Shown piece by piece: positions 1 through 7,274 of a stretch of DNA of 63,040 nucleotides. The DNA lies in the NCBI GenBank assembly GCA_039961675.1, contig JABRWC010000041.1, positions 1 through 63,040 of the forward strand. The letters are read 5' to 3'. The notes below the pieces were generated by a model, which was not told the origin of the DNA, ran no database searches, and saw nothing but the letters and a program-made list of their open reading frames with translations. The first letter of the stretch is position 1; the number at the start of each line of letters is the position of its first letter. This DNA is from JABRWC01 sp039961675 (GTDB taxonomy: Bacteria; Planctomycetota; Phycisphaerae; UBA1845; Fen-1342). The position numbers were made by a program, and so were the translations under genes.

Positions 1-1343
1 CGTTCGTCCGGAGTGCGACCGAAGAACTCGCGATCGCGCGTCGTGGCGGGCTCGAGCTGGTCAAACCACGTGGCGCGGGCGTCGAACCGGGCGAAAAACG
101 GGCGGCGGACCAGCTTTGGGTTGCGCGCCTGGATGTATTGAAGCACGAAGACCTTCTGAGCGGCAAGCTCGGAGATCCCGAGGATGTGCACTTTGCCCGC
201 CGTGGCGGACATCGACGGACCGCGAACGGTGCGCGCCAGGCCGGATACGCGGTTGTAGGCGCTGCGGTAAATCGACCAGCAGCGCGCAAGCGGAACGGCG
301 AAATAATCGCGTGCCCCCGTGTCCCGTTCCACGAATACGTAGTACGGAACGCACCCCAGGCGTACGCCGGTCCGCCAGAGATCGGCCCACACCGCGGAGT
401 CATCGTTCACATACCGGATGATCGGGCTTTGCATCCGCACGTTCGCGCCCGCCGCCCGGATGCGCCGGACCGCATTCTGCGACACCGGCGTCGAAAGCTC
501 GACCGGGTGGCTGTAGTGCGCCATGACGGCCAGGTGCCGGCCGGATTCGACGACCTGCTCGAAGAGCCGCAGCACGTCGTCGGCGTCTGCGTCGCTCACG
601 AAGCGCTGCGGCCAGTACGCGACCGACTTGGTGCCGATGCGGATGTTGCGGATGTGCTCGAGCGACGGATCGAGCAGCGGCTCGACGTAGCGGCGCAGGT
701 TGCGGGCGCTCATGATCATGGGATCGCCGCCGGTCAACAGCACGTCCGTGACCTCGCGATGGTCCCGAAGATAGCCGACGAGCTGCTCGATCTCGTTGCT
801 GGCGAACTTGAGCTCCTCCAGGCCGACGAACTGTGCCCAGCGGAAGCAGAACGTGCAGTAGGCGTGGCAGGTCTGCCCCTGGCCGGGGAAGAACAGCACC
901 GTCTCGCGGTATTTGTGCTGCGCGCCGGCCAGCCGCTGCCCGCGCCAGTTCGGCACGTTGTGCGTCAACTGCCCTGCCGGATGCGGGTTGAGCGTGCGGC
1001 GAATGCGGTTGGCCTCGCGCTCGACAACCTCCGACGGCGCGCCGCTCTGCACGAGCTTCGCCATCCGCGCATAGTCCGGTTCGCTCAACATGCCGCGCTG
1101 CGGAAACGTAAGCTGGAAGATCGGGTCGTCTGGGACGCGCGACCAGTCAATCAGCTCGCGCAGGACGTACTCGTTGGTACGAAACGGAAGGACCGTCGAG
1201 ACGGTGAGCACGGCTTCGCGGATTTCCGGCGCGAGCGCCGGCCACTGCGAAATGTGCGTCACGCTCGAGCGCGTAATTGCGCGGTAGCGCTCCGGGGCTT
1301 CGGGCGCGCGCCGCGCGGCCGGCAGTGGTCGTCCGCTGGTCAT
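1..1343 (-). CDS. KamA-family radical SAM aminomutase-like protein (3' end cut by window edge)
   Basis: 447 codons are visible and the gene runs off the left edge. The radical SAM cluster motif C-x3-C-x2-C (CHAYCTFC) is at residues 159-166, and the downstream LLTGGDP segment is typical of the lysine 2,3-aminomutase family. Such enzymes use a 4Fe-4S cluster, S-adenosylmethionine and PLP to shift an amino group. The substrate cannot be read from the sequence; lysine, glutamate or an EF-P-related role (EpmB-like) are all possible, though this protein is longer than EpmB. The ATG at 1343 is preceded by GGAGGA seven bases upstream. It is divergent from the MarR gene at 1887, and a good promoter lies about 220 bp upstream, so regulation by that MarR protein is plausible but inferred. 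Confidence 0.85.
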   Translation of the reverse strand, partial: MTSGRPLPAARRAPEAPERYRAITRSSVTHISQWPALAPEIREAVLTVSTVLPFRTNEYVLRELIDWSRVPDDPIFQLTFPQRGMLSEPDYARMAKLVQSGAPSEVVEREANRIRRTLNPHPAGQLTHNVPNWRGQRLAGAQHKYRETVLFFPGQGQTCHAYCTFCFRWAQFVGLEELKFASNEIEQLVGYLRDHREVTDVLLTGGDPMIMSARNLRRYVEPLLDPSLEHIRNIRIGTKSVAYWPQRFVSDADADDVLRLFEQVVESGRHLAVMAHYSHPVELSTPVSQNAVRRIRAAGANVRMQSPIIRYVNDDSAVWADLWRTGVRLGCVPYYVFVERDTGARDYFAVPLARCWSIYRSAYNRVSGLARTVRGPSMSATAGKVHILGISELAAQKVFVLQYIQARNPKLVRRPFFARFDARATWFDQLEPATTRDREFFGRTPDE

Positions 1344-1563
1344 GCCCGAGTCCTCCGTGCGCGTTCACCTTCGAACTCTCGATTCCCGGTTCGTTCGTTG
1401 CCCGGTCAGCCACGACCTTGTCGCAGTGACGCGCCATGCCTCCGCAACGGGGTCGCGGCGGCCATCGAACGGTCGTTGAGGGGGCGATTCGCCGTACTTT
1501 TCAGTGGTCTCCCGTCGGTCTGACGCGCGCCACATTTCGGACGTACGCCATTGACTCTATATA

Positions 1564-1592
1564 AAGATACACCGCATAAATCTTCTCGTCAA
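1564..1592 (-). promoter_or_regulatory. putative sigma-70-type promoter for the radical SAM gene
   Basis: Read on the minus strand, TTGACG (1592-1587) and TATCTT (1569-1564) are separated by 17 bp, close to the housekeeping consensus. Transcription would start near 1555 and leave a leader of about 210 nt before the ATG at 1343. Confidence 0.5.
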
Positions 1593-1603
1593 GTTTCTTG
1601 ACG
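1587..1603. promoter_or_regulatory. perfect 17-bp palindrome, candidate MarR operator
   Basis: CGTCAAG-TTT-CTTGACG has 7-bp perfect arms and a 3-bp centre. Each arm contains the -35 hexamer of one of the two divergent promoters, so one bound dimer could block both. MarR proteins usually bind palindromes of about this length next to their own gene. Assignment to the MarR protein encoded at 1887 is inferred. Confidence 0.45.
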
Positions 1604-1625
1604 CAGAAAAAAGTCCAGCTATACT
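1598..1625 (+). promoter_or_regulatory. putative sigma-70-type promoter toward marR
   Basis: TTGACG (1598-1603) and TATACT (1620-1625) are separated by 16 bp. The start would be near 1633, about 250 nt before the MarR ATG. Its -35 overlaps the palindrome shared with the leftward promoter. Confidence 0.5.
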
Positions 1626-1886
1626 TTTCGGGGTCGGGTTCGTTCGTGGTGGAACCTGCCGGACCGCCGCACGCTGTGGGCGGTCTCGTGAATCCGCGAG
1701 GCCGTGCGTGGCGTTGTGACCCGCGCCGGCCGGCGAGTCTCCACTCACGGTCTGTTGAAGGAAATCGACACGTGCGATGAGCCAACCGCGGGCCTCATGG
1801 TCGTCGTCGGCTCGCCGGTCGCCGGCCGTTTCTTTCGACAGGCTCCTGGGTCGGATGCGGATTGCCGCCCGCGGAGTCTCACGTCA

Positions 1887-2426
1887 ATGGAACGCGATCC
1901 CGTGGACTTGTTCATCGAGCAGTGGAAACGCGAACGCCCGGACTTGGACGCGTCGCCGCTCGGCATCGTGAGCCGGGTCATCATGCTCGCAAAACACCTG
2001 GAGCAGTGCGCCGACCGGGCGCTGGAGCGATCGGGCCTCAGCCTGTGGCAATTCGACGTTCTGGCCGCACTCCGGCGCTCCGGACCGCCGTTCAAACTCT
2101 CCCCGTCACGCCTGATGCAGCTCGTCGCGCTGACGTCCGGCGCGATGACCAACCGCATCGACCGCCTCGAAGCCGCCGGGCTGGTGGCCCGCGAGGACAA
2201 CCCGGACGACCGGCGGGGCGTTCGCATCGCGCTGACCGCCGAGGGAAGGCGCCTGGTCGATGAGGCGATTGCCGCACGCCTGGACGACGCGCGGCGGAGT
2301 ATCGCCTCGCTGGCTGACGACGAGGTCGACAAGCTGGCGGCGCTCCTGAGGCGGCTGATGCTGGCCACAGTCGGGCCGGCGCCGTGTCCGGCGCGGCGGC
2401 GCGCGACCGCCGTCGCGCTCCGGTAG
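1887..2426 (+). CDS. MarR-family transcriptional regulator
   Basis: A 179-aa winged-helix DNA-binding protein. The first third carries a dimerisation helix (VSRVIMLAKHLEQCADRAL). The segment around LSPSRLMQLVALTSGAMTNRIDRLEAAGLV is the helix-turn-helix, and the following wing has the classic DDRRGVRIALTAEGR pattern. The ATG at 1887 is preferred because homology begins just after it and a GGAG lies about ten bases upstream. The frame stays open to 1704, but the extension is arginine-rich and shows no family match. It is divergent from the radical SAM gene and may regulate both through the palindrome at 1587-1603. The inducing ligand is unknown. Confidence 0.85.
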   Translation: MERDPVDLFIEQWKRERPDLDASPLGIVSRVIMLAKHLEQCADRALERSGLSLWQFDVLAALRRSGPPFKLSPSRLMQLVALTSGAMTNRIDRLEAAGLVAREDNPDDRRGVRIALTAEGRRLVDEAIAARLDDARRSIASLADDEVDKLAALLRRLMLATVGPAPCPARRRATAVALR

Positions 2427-2583
2427 CCAGAGAACCGGCCGGCGCGAACGTCGTGGCTGCACGAAGTCGGCGTGTCAGGTCGCCGAGCCTGGCGGTTTCC
2501 GGCGATTCCCGGCGGCCGTCGATCCGTACAAAAACCGAATTCGCCGTTTACGCCGGACGCCCGCGAGGCTAACCTGCGCGCTC

Positions 2584-4776
2584 GTGAGCGGGTCGCTGCG
2601 CATCTTGCATCTGGCCGATACGCACATCGGCGCTGAACTCCCCGTTCGGCCGCGCCCCGGGCGAACGTACCGCGGCGACGACTTCATCGACAGCTACCGG
2701 CGTGTGCTTCGCCTCGCGAGCGAGCACGCCGTGGACCTGGTGGTCCACGCGGGCGACCTGTTCGATTCGCCAGCACCATCGCCGGGCGCTGTGGCTGCCG
2801 CGGCCGGGCCGCTGCTGGAGTTGGCGGCCGCCGGCGTGCCCGTCGTGCTCATTCCCGGGAATCACGAGCGGTCAGCGATTCCGTCCACGCTCCTGCTGGA
2901 CCACGAAAACCTGCACATTGTGCGGGCGCCGTGCACGATTGCGCTGAACCTCCGCGGCCTGCGCGTCGTCGTCGCGGGGCTGCCATGCATTCGCCGCCAG
3001 GCGGCGGCGCGGTTCGAGGACGCATTGCGTCAATCGGGGTGGGACGAGCTCCGTGGCGACGTCAACATTCTCGCCGTTCACCAGGCGTTCGAATCCGCCG
3101 CGTGCGGCCCGTCGAGCTTTCGCTTCCGCAGCGGGGAAGACGTCATCGAGCGCGACGCCGTGCCGCGCGGCTTCGACTACGTTGCGGCGGGGCACGTTCA
3201 CCGTTACCAGTCGCTCGCGGTGCCGGCGCCGGGCGTTCCGCCGGTGGTGTATGCCGGTTCGCCGGACCGCATCACGTTCGCCGAGCGGAACGAGCCGAAG
3301 GGTGCCGTGCTCGCGACGCTCGCAGACGGCCGATTCCAGCCGCGGTTCATCGAGCACCCGGTGCGGTCGATGACCGCATGTTCCGTGGACGTGACCGGCC
3401 TGTCGCGCGGGCACGTGCTGGATGCGGCGCTTTCGGCGCTGCGCGATTGCCCAAGCGGCGGAATCGCCGCGATCCGATTCAGCGGCCGCGCCACCGCGTC
3501 GCAGATGCGCGGTCTGGGGCTCGCGCGGCGGTTGCGGGCGGAACGGCCCGACCTGCTGCTCTCGGTCTCGACGCAGGCGCTGGAGTTCGTCCCCGAGCGC
3601 GAGGCCGCGCGGGCCGGCTCGTACGGGGAGACGCGTGGCGACAACATCGATGCGCCGCGGCGGGCGCAGGTCTGGCGCAACTCGGAGCCGAGCGTCTTCC
3701 AATTGCCGGACGAGTTGCGCAGCGTACCGCGAGGGCTGGGCACGTACGCGCTGTTCGACCGCGCTGGGCGGCTGCTGTACATCGGCAAGGCGCGAAGCGT
3801 GCGGACCCGCCTGCGGCAGCACTTGGCCGGCGACGGCCGATCCGGCAACCACTTCGGCGGCTGGACGCGGCAGATTCGGCGCGTCGAGGTCCGCTCCGCC
3901 GGCAGCGAACTGGAAGCGCTGATCGTGGAAGCGGACGCGATCCGCCGGCACAGACCGCCGTTCAACCGCCAGATGCGGCTCTGGTCGCGCTACGTGTACC
4001 TGTGCGAGAGCGGACTGCCCCACGGGCAATTGGAGATTCGCCGCGACGCACCGAGCGAGCGAAAGTGCTTCGGGCCGTACCGCAGCCGCGCGGCCGCCGA
4101 GCAGATCGCAGAAGCCGTGGCGGAACATTTCGGCCTGGCGCGCTGCCCGCCGGCAGATCGCCCGCTGCCGGCCGCCGCGCTGCTCCTGGCCCCCGCGGCG
4201 CAGCTTTGCGCGCGGTATTACGCCGGCGCTTGCGGCGGTCCTTGCGCGCAGCGGATCGCGCCGGGCGAATACCAGAAGCGAATCAGGCAGCGCGACGCGC
4301 TCTTGCTCGGAGCTTCCGATGAGTCTCTCCGCGAGCTGGAGGAGCGCGTGGCGCGGGACGCGGAGTTGGCCAGCGACGGCGCGGCGGCGCACGCCGCGGC
4401 GCGTCGCGCGGCGACGCTGCGGGCCGCCTTCGAGCACGGGGCGATGCTGCTGCGGGCGGAATCGCTGATCGGCCGGACGCTGCGGCTTCCCGGCGGCGGG
4501 ACGAGCGGCGTTGTGGTGCGCTTCACGCGCGATGAGGTGGTTGTAGCGCCGTCGGAGCGCGCCGCGCGGGACGCGCCGGACGCCCAAACCGTCGCGCCCG
4601 GGGTTGCTGCGACGGCTTTGGCGGGCGCGGCTGCTTCGACCGTCTTGGCGGGTGCGTCGGCTGCGGCCGCTTCGCTGGGTGCGGCGGCGCAGCGCCTGCC
4701 GAAGCATCTGCTGGATGTGTACTGGACGGCGGCGCGGAGAGGAGCAACTTGTCCGCTCCCGCACGCGCGCGCTTGA
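2584..4776 (+). CDS. fusion: SbcD-like metallophosphoesterase plus UvrC/Cho-like GIY-YIG nuclease
   Basis: One 730-aa reading frame with two nuclease modules. Residues 1 to about 350 are an SbcD/Mre11-type calcineurin-like phosphoesterase with all metal motifs: DTH (12-14), GDLFD (D58), GNHE (93-95), H166, and GHVH (H204, H206). From about residue 375 a GIY-YIG domain starts, with GTY at 386-388 and YIGK from 399. It continues through an EALIVEAD segment to PPFN and on to a UvrC/Cho-like second region with CFGPYRS and a CGGPC segment near residues 550-560. The last 100 residues are alanine-rich and probably linker-like. The start is GTG at 2584, and homology begins within five codons. No SbcC ATPase gene is next to it. 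DNA end processing and single-strand incision in one protein is inferred; the coupling is not something I know as standard. Confidence 0.85.
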   Translation: MSGSLRILHLADTHIGAELPVRPRPGRTYRGDDFIDSYRRVLRLASEHAVDLVVHAGDLFDSPAPSPGAVAAAAGPLLELAAAGVPVVLIPGNHERSAIPSTLLLDHENLHIVRAPCTIALNLRGLRVVVAGLPCIRRQAAARFEDALRQSGWDELRGDVNILAVHQAFESAACGPSSFRFRSGEDVIERDAVPRGFDYVAAGHVHRYQSLAVPAPGVPPVVYAGSPDRITFAERNEPKGAVLATLADGRFQPRFIEHPVRSMTACSVDVTGLSRGHVLDAALSALRDCPSGGIAAIRFSGRATASQMRGLGLARRLRAERPDLLLSVSTQALEFVPEREAARAGSYGETRGDNIDAPRRAQVWRNSEPSVFQLPDELRSVPRGLGTYALFDRAGRLLYIGKARSVRTRLRQHLAGDGRSGNHFGGWTRQIRRVEVRSAGSELEALIVEADAIRRHRPPFNRQMRLWSRYVYLCESGLPHGQLEIRRDAPSERKCFGPYRSRAAAEQIAEAVAEHFGLARCPPADRPLPAAALLLAPAAQLCARYYAGACGGPCAQRIAPGEYQKRIRQRDALLLGASDESLRELEERVARDAELASDGAAAHAAARRAATLRAAFEHGAMLLRAESLIGRTLRLPGGGTSGVVVRFTRDEVVVAPSERAARDAPDAQTVAPGVAATALAGAAASTVLAGASAAAASLGAAAQRLPKHLLDVYWTAARRGATCPLPHARA

Positions 4777-4873
4777 CGATCTTCGATTCTCGCTGCCTTG
4801 ATCTTGCGCTGGCTTGATCCGTCGCTGCCTCGATCTCCTGATTCCTCCCCTCCGTCCCGGATCCTGCCCCGTC

Positions 4874-5053
4874 GTCGCCCCCGCGCAGGCGCGCGTCCCC
4901 ATCGTCACTCCCGCGCAGGCGCGCGTCCCCATCGTCACTCCCGCGCAGGCGCGCGCCCCCATCGTCACTCCCGCGCAGGCGCGCGTCCCCAGCGTCACTC
5001 CCGCGCAGGCGCGCGTCCCCATCGTCACCCCCGCGAAAGCGGGGGTCCAGTGT
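4874..5053. repeat. tandem array of 30-bp units (five plus one diverged)
   Basis: Units begin at 4874, 4904, 4934, 4964 and 4994, nearly identical and exactly 30 bp apart. A sixth at 5024 has diverged to CCCCCGCGAAAGCGGGGG. The unit core CCCGCGCAGGCG matches one half of the dispersed REP-like palindrome also seen at 28072 and 29471, so the array looks like a local amplification of half an element. There are no spacers, so it is not a CRISPR array. Confidence 0.85.
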
Positions 5054-5092
5054 GCGTCGCAGACCCTGGATTCCCGCCTGCGCGAGAATGAC
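5024..5092. repeat. REP-like inverted pair
   Basis: A 27-base arm (5024-5050) is mirrored imperfectly by 5066-5092 around a 15-base centre. Each arm itself contains a small palindrome of the CCCGCGCAGGCGGG type. The same composite in reverse orientation is found at 29545-29613. Confidence 0.75.
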
Positions 5093-5853
5093 GGTTGGTC
5101 GCGGGAATGACAGTTGTACGCCTGGGTTCCTGCTTGCGCGCGGATGCCAGCGGGATTCCGGCCCCACAACGGCTTGGTTGGGTCCTTCAACGGGCTGCTA
5201 CGGCTGCCCGCAGTCGCCTGTGGCTCGCCCGGGCTCCGACCGGCGTCGCTCCGGGCGGCCCGGAGCTGCGAGTGAGTCGCCGCAATCCTCGTGCCGCGCG
5301 GCGTCGGGCGGCGCGATGCACGCTGCGCTCCGCTCGGCAGCTTGAGGCTCCAATTCTGAAACTTCTAGGGCAGAATCCGGCCCGGCATGTGTCTTCAGTC
5401 CGAATAGGGGGCTACAGGATTCAGTAAGCCATCGCAGGCCGCGTACGAGTCCGTCCGGTCCGGTGGGTGAGTTTGACGAGTCGGCCGGCTCACCGTCCAC
5501 GCTGCCGGCCGGGCTGCGTGAGAAACCGCAGTCCATGCATGGTATCCCCGAATCGTGCGGGCAGCGCGTCAATCCTCCAGATGCACGCCCCGGACGGCGG
5601 AGTGAGATTCCGCGGCGTTTGACGGACCCGCGCACCCGTCGATAGATTGAGCGCCGCCGATCGAATCGTGGCGAGGATCACGGTCGCGGCCCGGACGGCG
5701 CCGGGCAGCTCCGTCCGGCCCGTTGCAGCCGGACGCGCGGCGCGCTCGGGCCATTTCCGCGGCATCGGCCGGCGAACGACGCTGCCGTTCTTGTGCCGTT
5801 GGGTTTCATGCCGAATCGCGCACGGGGCGGCGACCGCAAAGCTGAGGTGCTTC

Positions 5854-7218
5854 ATGAGCGATGGGAACGTGGCGGAATCCGCCGCAGGGTTCACCAGACG
5901 GCAATTCGTGCAGACCGCGGCGGCCGCGGGAATCGTGGCCAGCCTGCCGGCCTGGGCGCAGGAGCGGGCGGCGACAGCACCCGCCGGCGAGAAGGTCGAG
6001 GAGCTCGCCGTCGCGATCATCGGGCCGGGGAGCCAGGGCCGCAACCTGATGAACAACTGCCTGAAGATTCCCGGCATCCGCTTCGTTGCGGTCTGCGACA
6101 TCTGGGCCTACCACCAGAAGTACGCGGCGAACATCCTCAAGAAATACGACCAGATCGTGAACGTCTACGAGGACTACCGCGAGATGCTGGACAAGGAGAA
6201 GCACCTCGACGCGGTCATCGTGGCGACGCCGGACTGGATGCACGCCGAGCAGACGATCGCTTGCCTGAAGGCGGGCAAGCACGTGTACTGCGAAAAGGAG
6301 ATGTCGAACACGCTTGCCGGCGCGCGGCAGATGGTGCTGGCGGCGCGCGAGACGGGAAAGCTGCTCCAGATCGGGCACCAACGTCGCAGCAATCCGCGCT
6401 ACTGGCACGCGATCAAGCTGATCGAGAACGACAAGGTGCTCGGGCGTGTCACGCACTGCAACGGACAGTGGAACCGCGCGCGGCTGTACGAGATCGGCTG
6501 GCCCGAAAACCAGGTCGTCGACGCGGACACGCTCAAGCGTTTCGGATACGAGTCGATGGAGCAGTTCCGCAACTGGCGCTGGTACCGGAAGTACTCCGGC
6601 GGACCGATGGCCGACCTGGGCTCGCACCAGGTGGACGTGTTCAACTGGGTGCTCAAGGCCCGGCCCGCGGCGGTGATGGCCAGCGGCGGCCTGGACTACT
6701 ACAACGAGCAGGCCGGACGCGACTGGTACGACAACGTGATGGCGATCTTTGAGTACCGCACCGAAAAAGGTCCCGTGCGCGCGTTCTACCAGGTGCTCAA
6801 CACGACCAGCCACGGCGGCTTCTTCGAGTGCTTCATGGGCGACGAAGGCTCGATGGTGGTCTCCGAAGACAGCCGCCGGGGCGAGTTCTTCCGCGAGCAG
6901 GAGGCCAAGCGCCGCGAGTGGGAGGACGAATCGGAGAAGATCGAAAAGATGGACCGCGAGGCGATCACGCTCAAGCTGGGTGAGACGCTCGCGCCGGACG
7001 GCTCGAAGGACCCCGAGGGCCAGCGGTTGCTCGAGGAGAGCAAGAAGGACGTGCACCAGCTTCACCTGGAGAACTTCTTCAACGCCATCCGCCAAGGCAC
7101 GCCGCTGAGCTGTCCGCCGGAGGTGGGCTACGAGACGGCGGTCTCGGTGCTCACGGCCAACGAGGCGGTGGAGAAGGGTTGTCGGGTGACGTACGAACCA
7201 AGCGAGTTTGCGGTGTGA
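5854..7218 (+). CDS. Tat-exported Gfo/Idh/MocA-family oxidoreductase
   Basis: 454 aa. The N-terminus has a twin-arginine signal (RRQFV at residues 15-19), a hydrophobic alanine-rich stretch and a likely cleavage near AWA-Q36. The NAD(P)-binding fold starts with AIIGPGSQG (54-62). The family lysine motif appears as CEKEMS instead of the usual EKP. These proteins oxidise or reduce sugars and polyols, and planctomycetes encode many exported members. The ATG at 5854 is chosen because GAGGTG lies just upstream and the signal peptide starts there; the frame is open further upstream without homology. The next gene overlaps or follows within 60 bp, so it probably heads the operon that continues with cytochromes. 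Confidence 0.85.
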   Translation: MSDGNVAESAAGFTRRQFVQTAAAAGIVASLPAWAQERAATAPAGEKVEELAVAIIGPGSQGRNLMNNCLKIPGIRFVAVCDIWAYHQKYAANILKKYDQIVNVYEDYREMLDKEKHLDAVIVATPDWMHAEQTIACLKAGKHVYCEKEMSNTLAGARQMVLAARETGKLLQIGHQRRSNPRYWHAIKLIENDKVLGRVTHCNGQWNRARLYEIGWPENQVVDADTLKRFGYESMEQFRNWRWYRKYSGGPMADLGSHQVDVFNWVLKARPAAVMASGGLDYYNEQAGRDWYDNVMAIFEYRTEKGPVRAFYQVLNTTSHGGFFECFMGDEGSMVVSEDSRRGEFFREQEAKRREWEDESEKIEKMDREAITLKLGETLAPDGSKDPEGQRLLEESKKDVHQLHLENFFNAIRQGTPLSCPPEVGYETAVSVLTANEAVEKGCRVTYEPSEFAV

Positions 7219-7274
7219 GGAGCGCAGCAGCCGGCCACGGGCGCGCAACGTCTAGAACGGGAACCGCGGGCCAC

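Larger units (their letters stand above)
1344..1886. other. divergent intergenic region with AT-rich promoter core
   Basis: This 543-bp region separates the leftward radical SAM gene from the rightward MarR gene. Its centre (about 1550-1630) is clearly AT-rich against a GC-rich background and holds two divergent promoters and a palindrome, listed separately. The part nearer marR contains short GC hairpins, for example GACCGCC/GGCGGTC around 1660-1690. The open frames here have no coding character, so I call no gene. Both predicted leaders would be long (over 200 nt), which may leave room for leader control. Confidence 0.6.
4777..5853. other. 1.1-kb repeat-rich intergenic region
   Basis: No gene is credible here. 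The left third holds a 30-bp tandem array and an inverted repeat pair (listed separately). The remainder (about 5110-5850) is GC-rich non-coding sequence, and its short open frames lack coding bias or recognisable products. The oxidoreductase gene starts at its right end. Confidence 0.6.

Noticed and set aside
1598..1780. 60-codon open frame beside marR
   Set aside because: It begins within the promoter -35 and shows no coding pattern or ribosome site.
3600..3750. frameshift or assembly join at the SbcD/GIY-YIG boundary
   Set aside because: The reading frame is continuous with even coding character across the boundary; kept as a real fusion, though reads should confirm it.
4874..5053. possible CRISPR array
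   Set aside because: Units are contiguous with an exact 30-bp period and no variable spacers.
5463..5645. 60-codon open frame upstream of the oxidoreductase
   Set aside because: Arginine- and proline-rich translation typical of GC-rich non-coding DNA.
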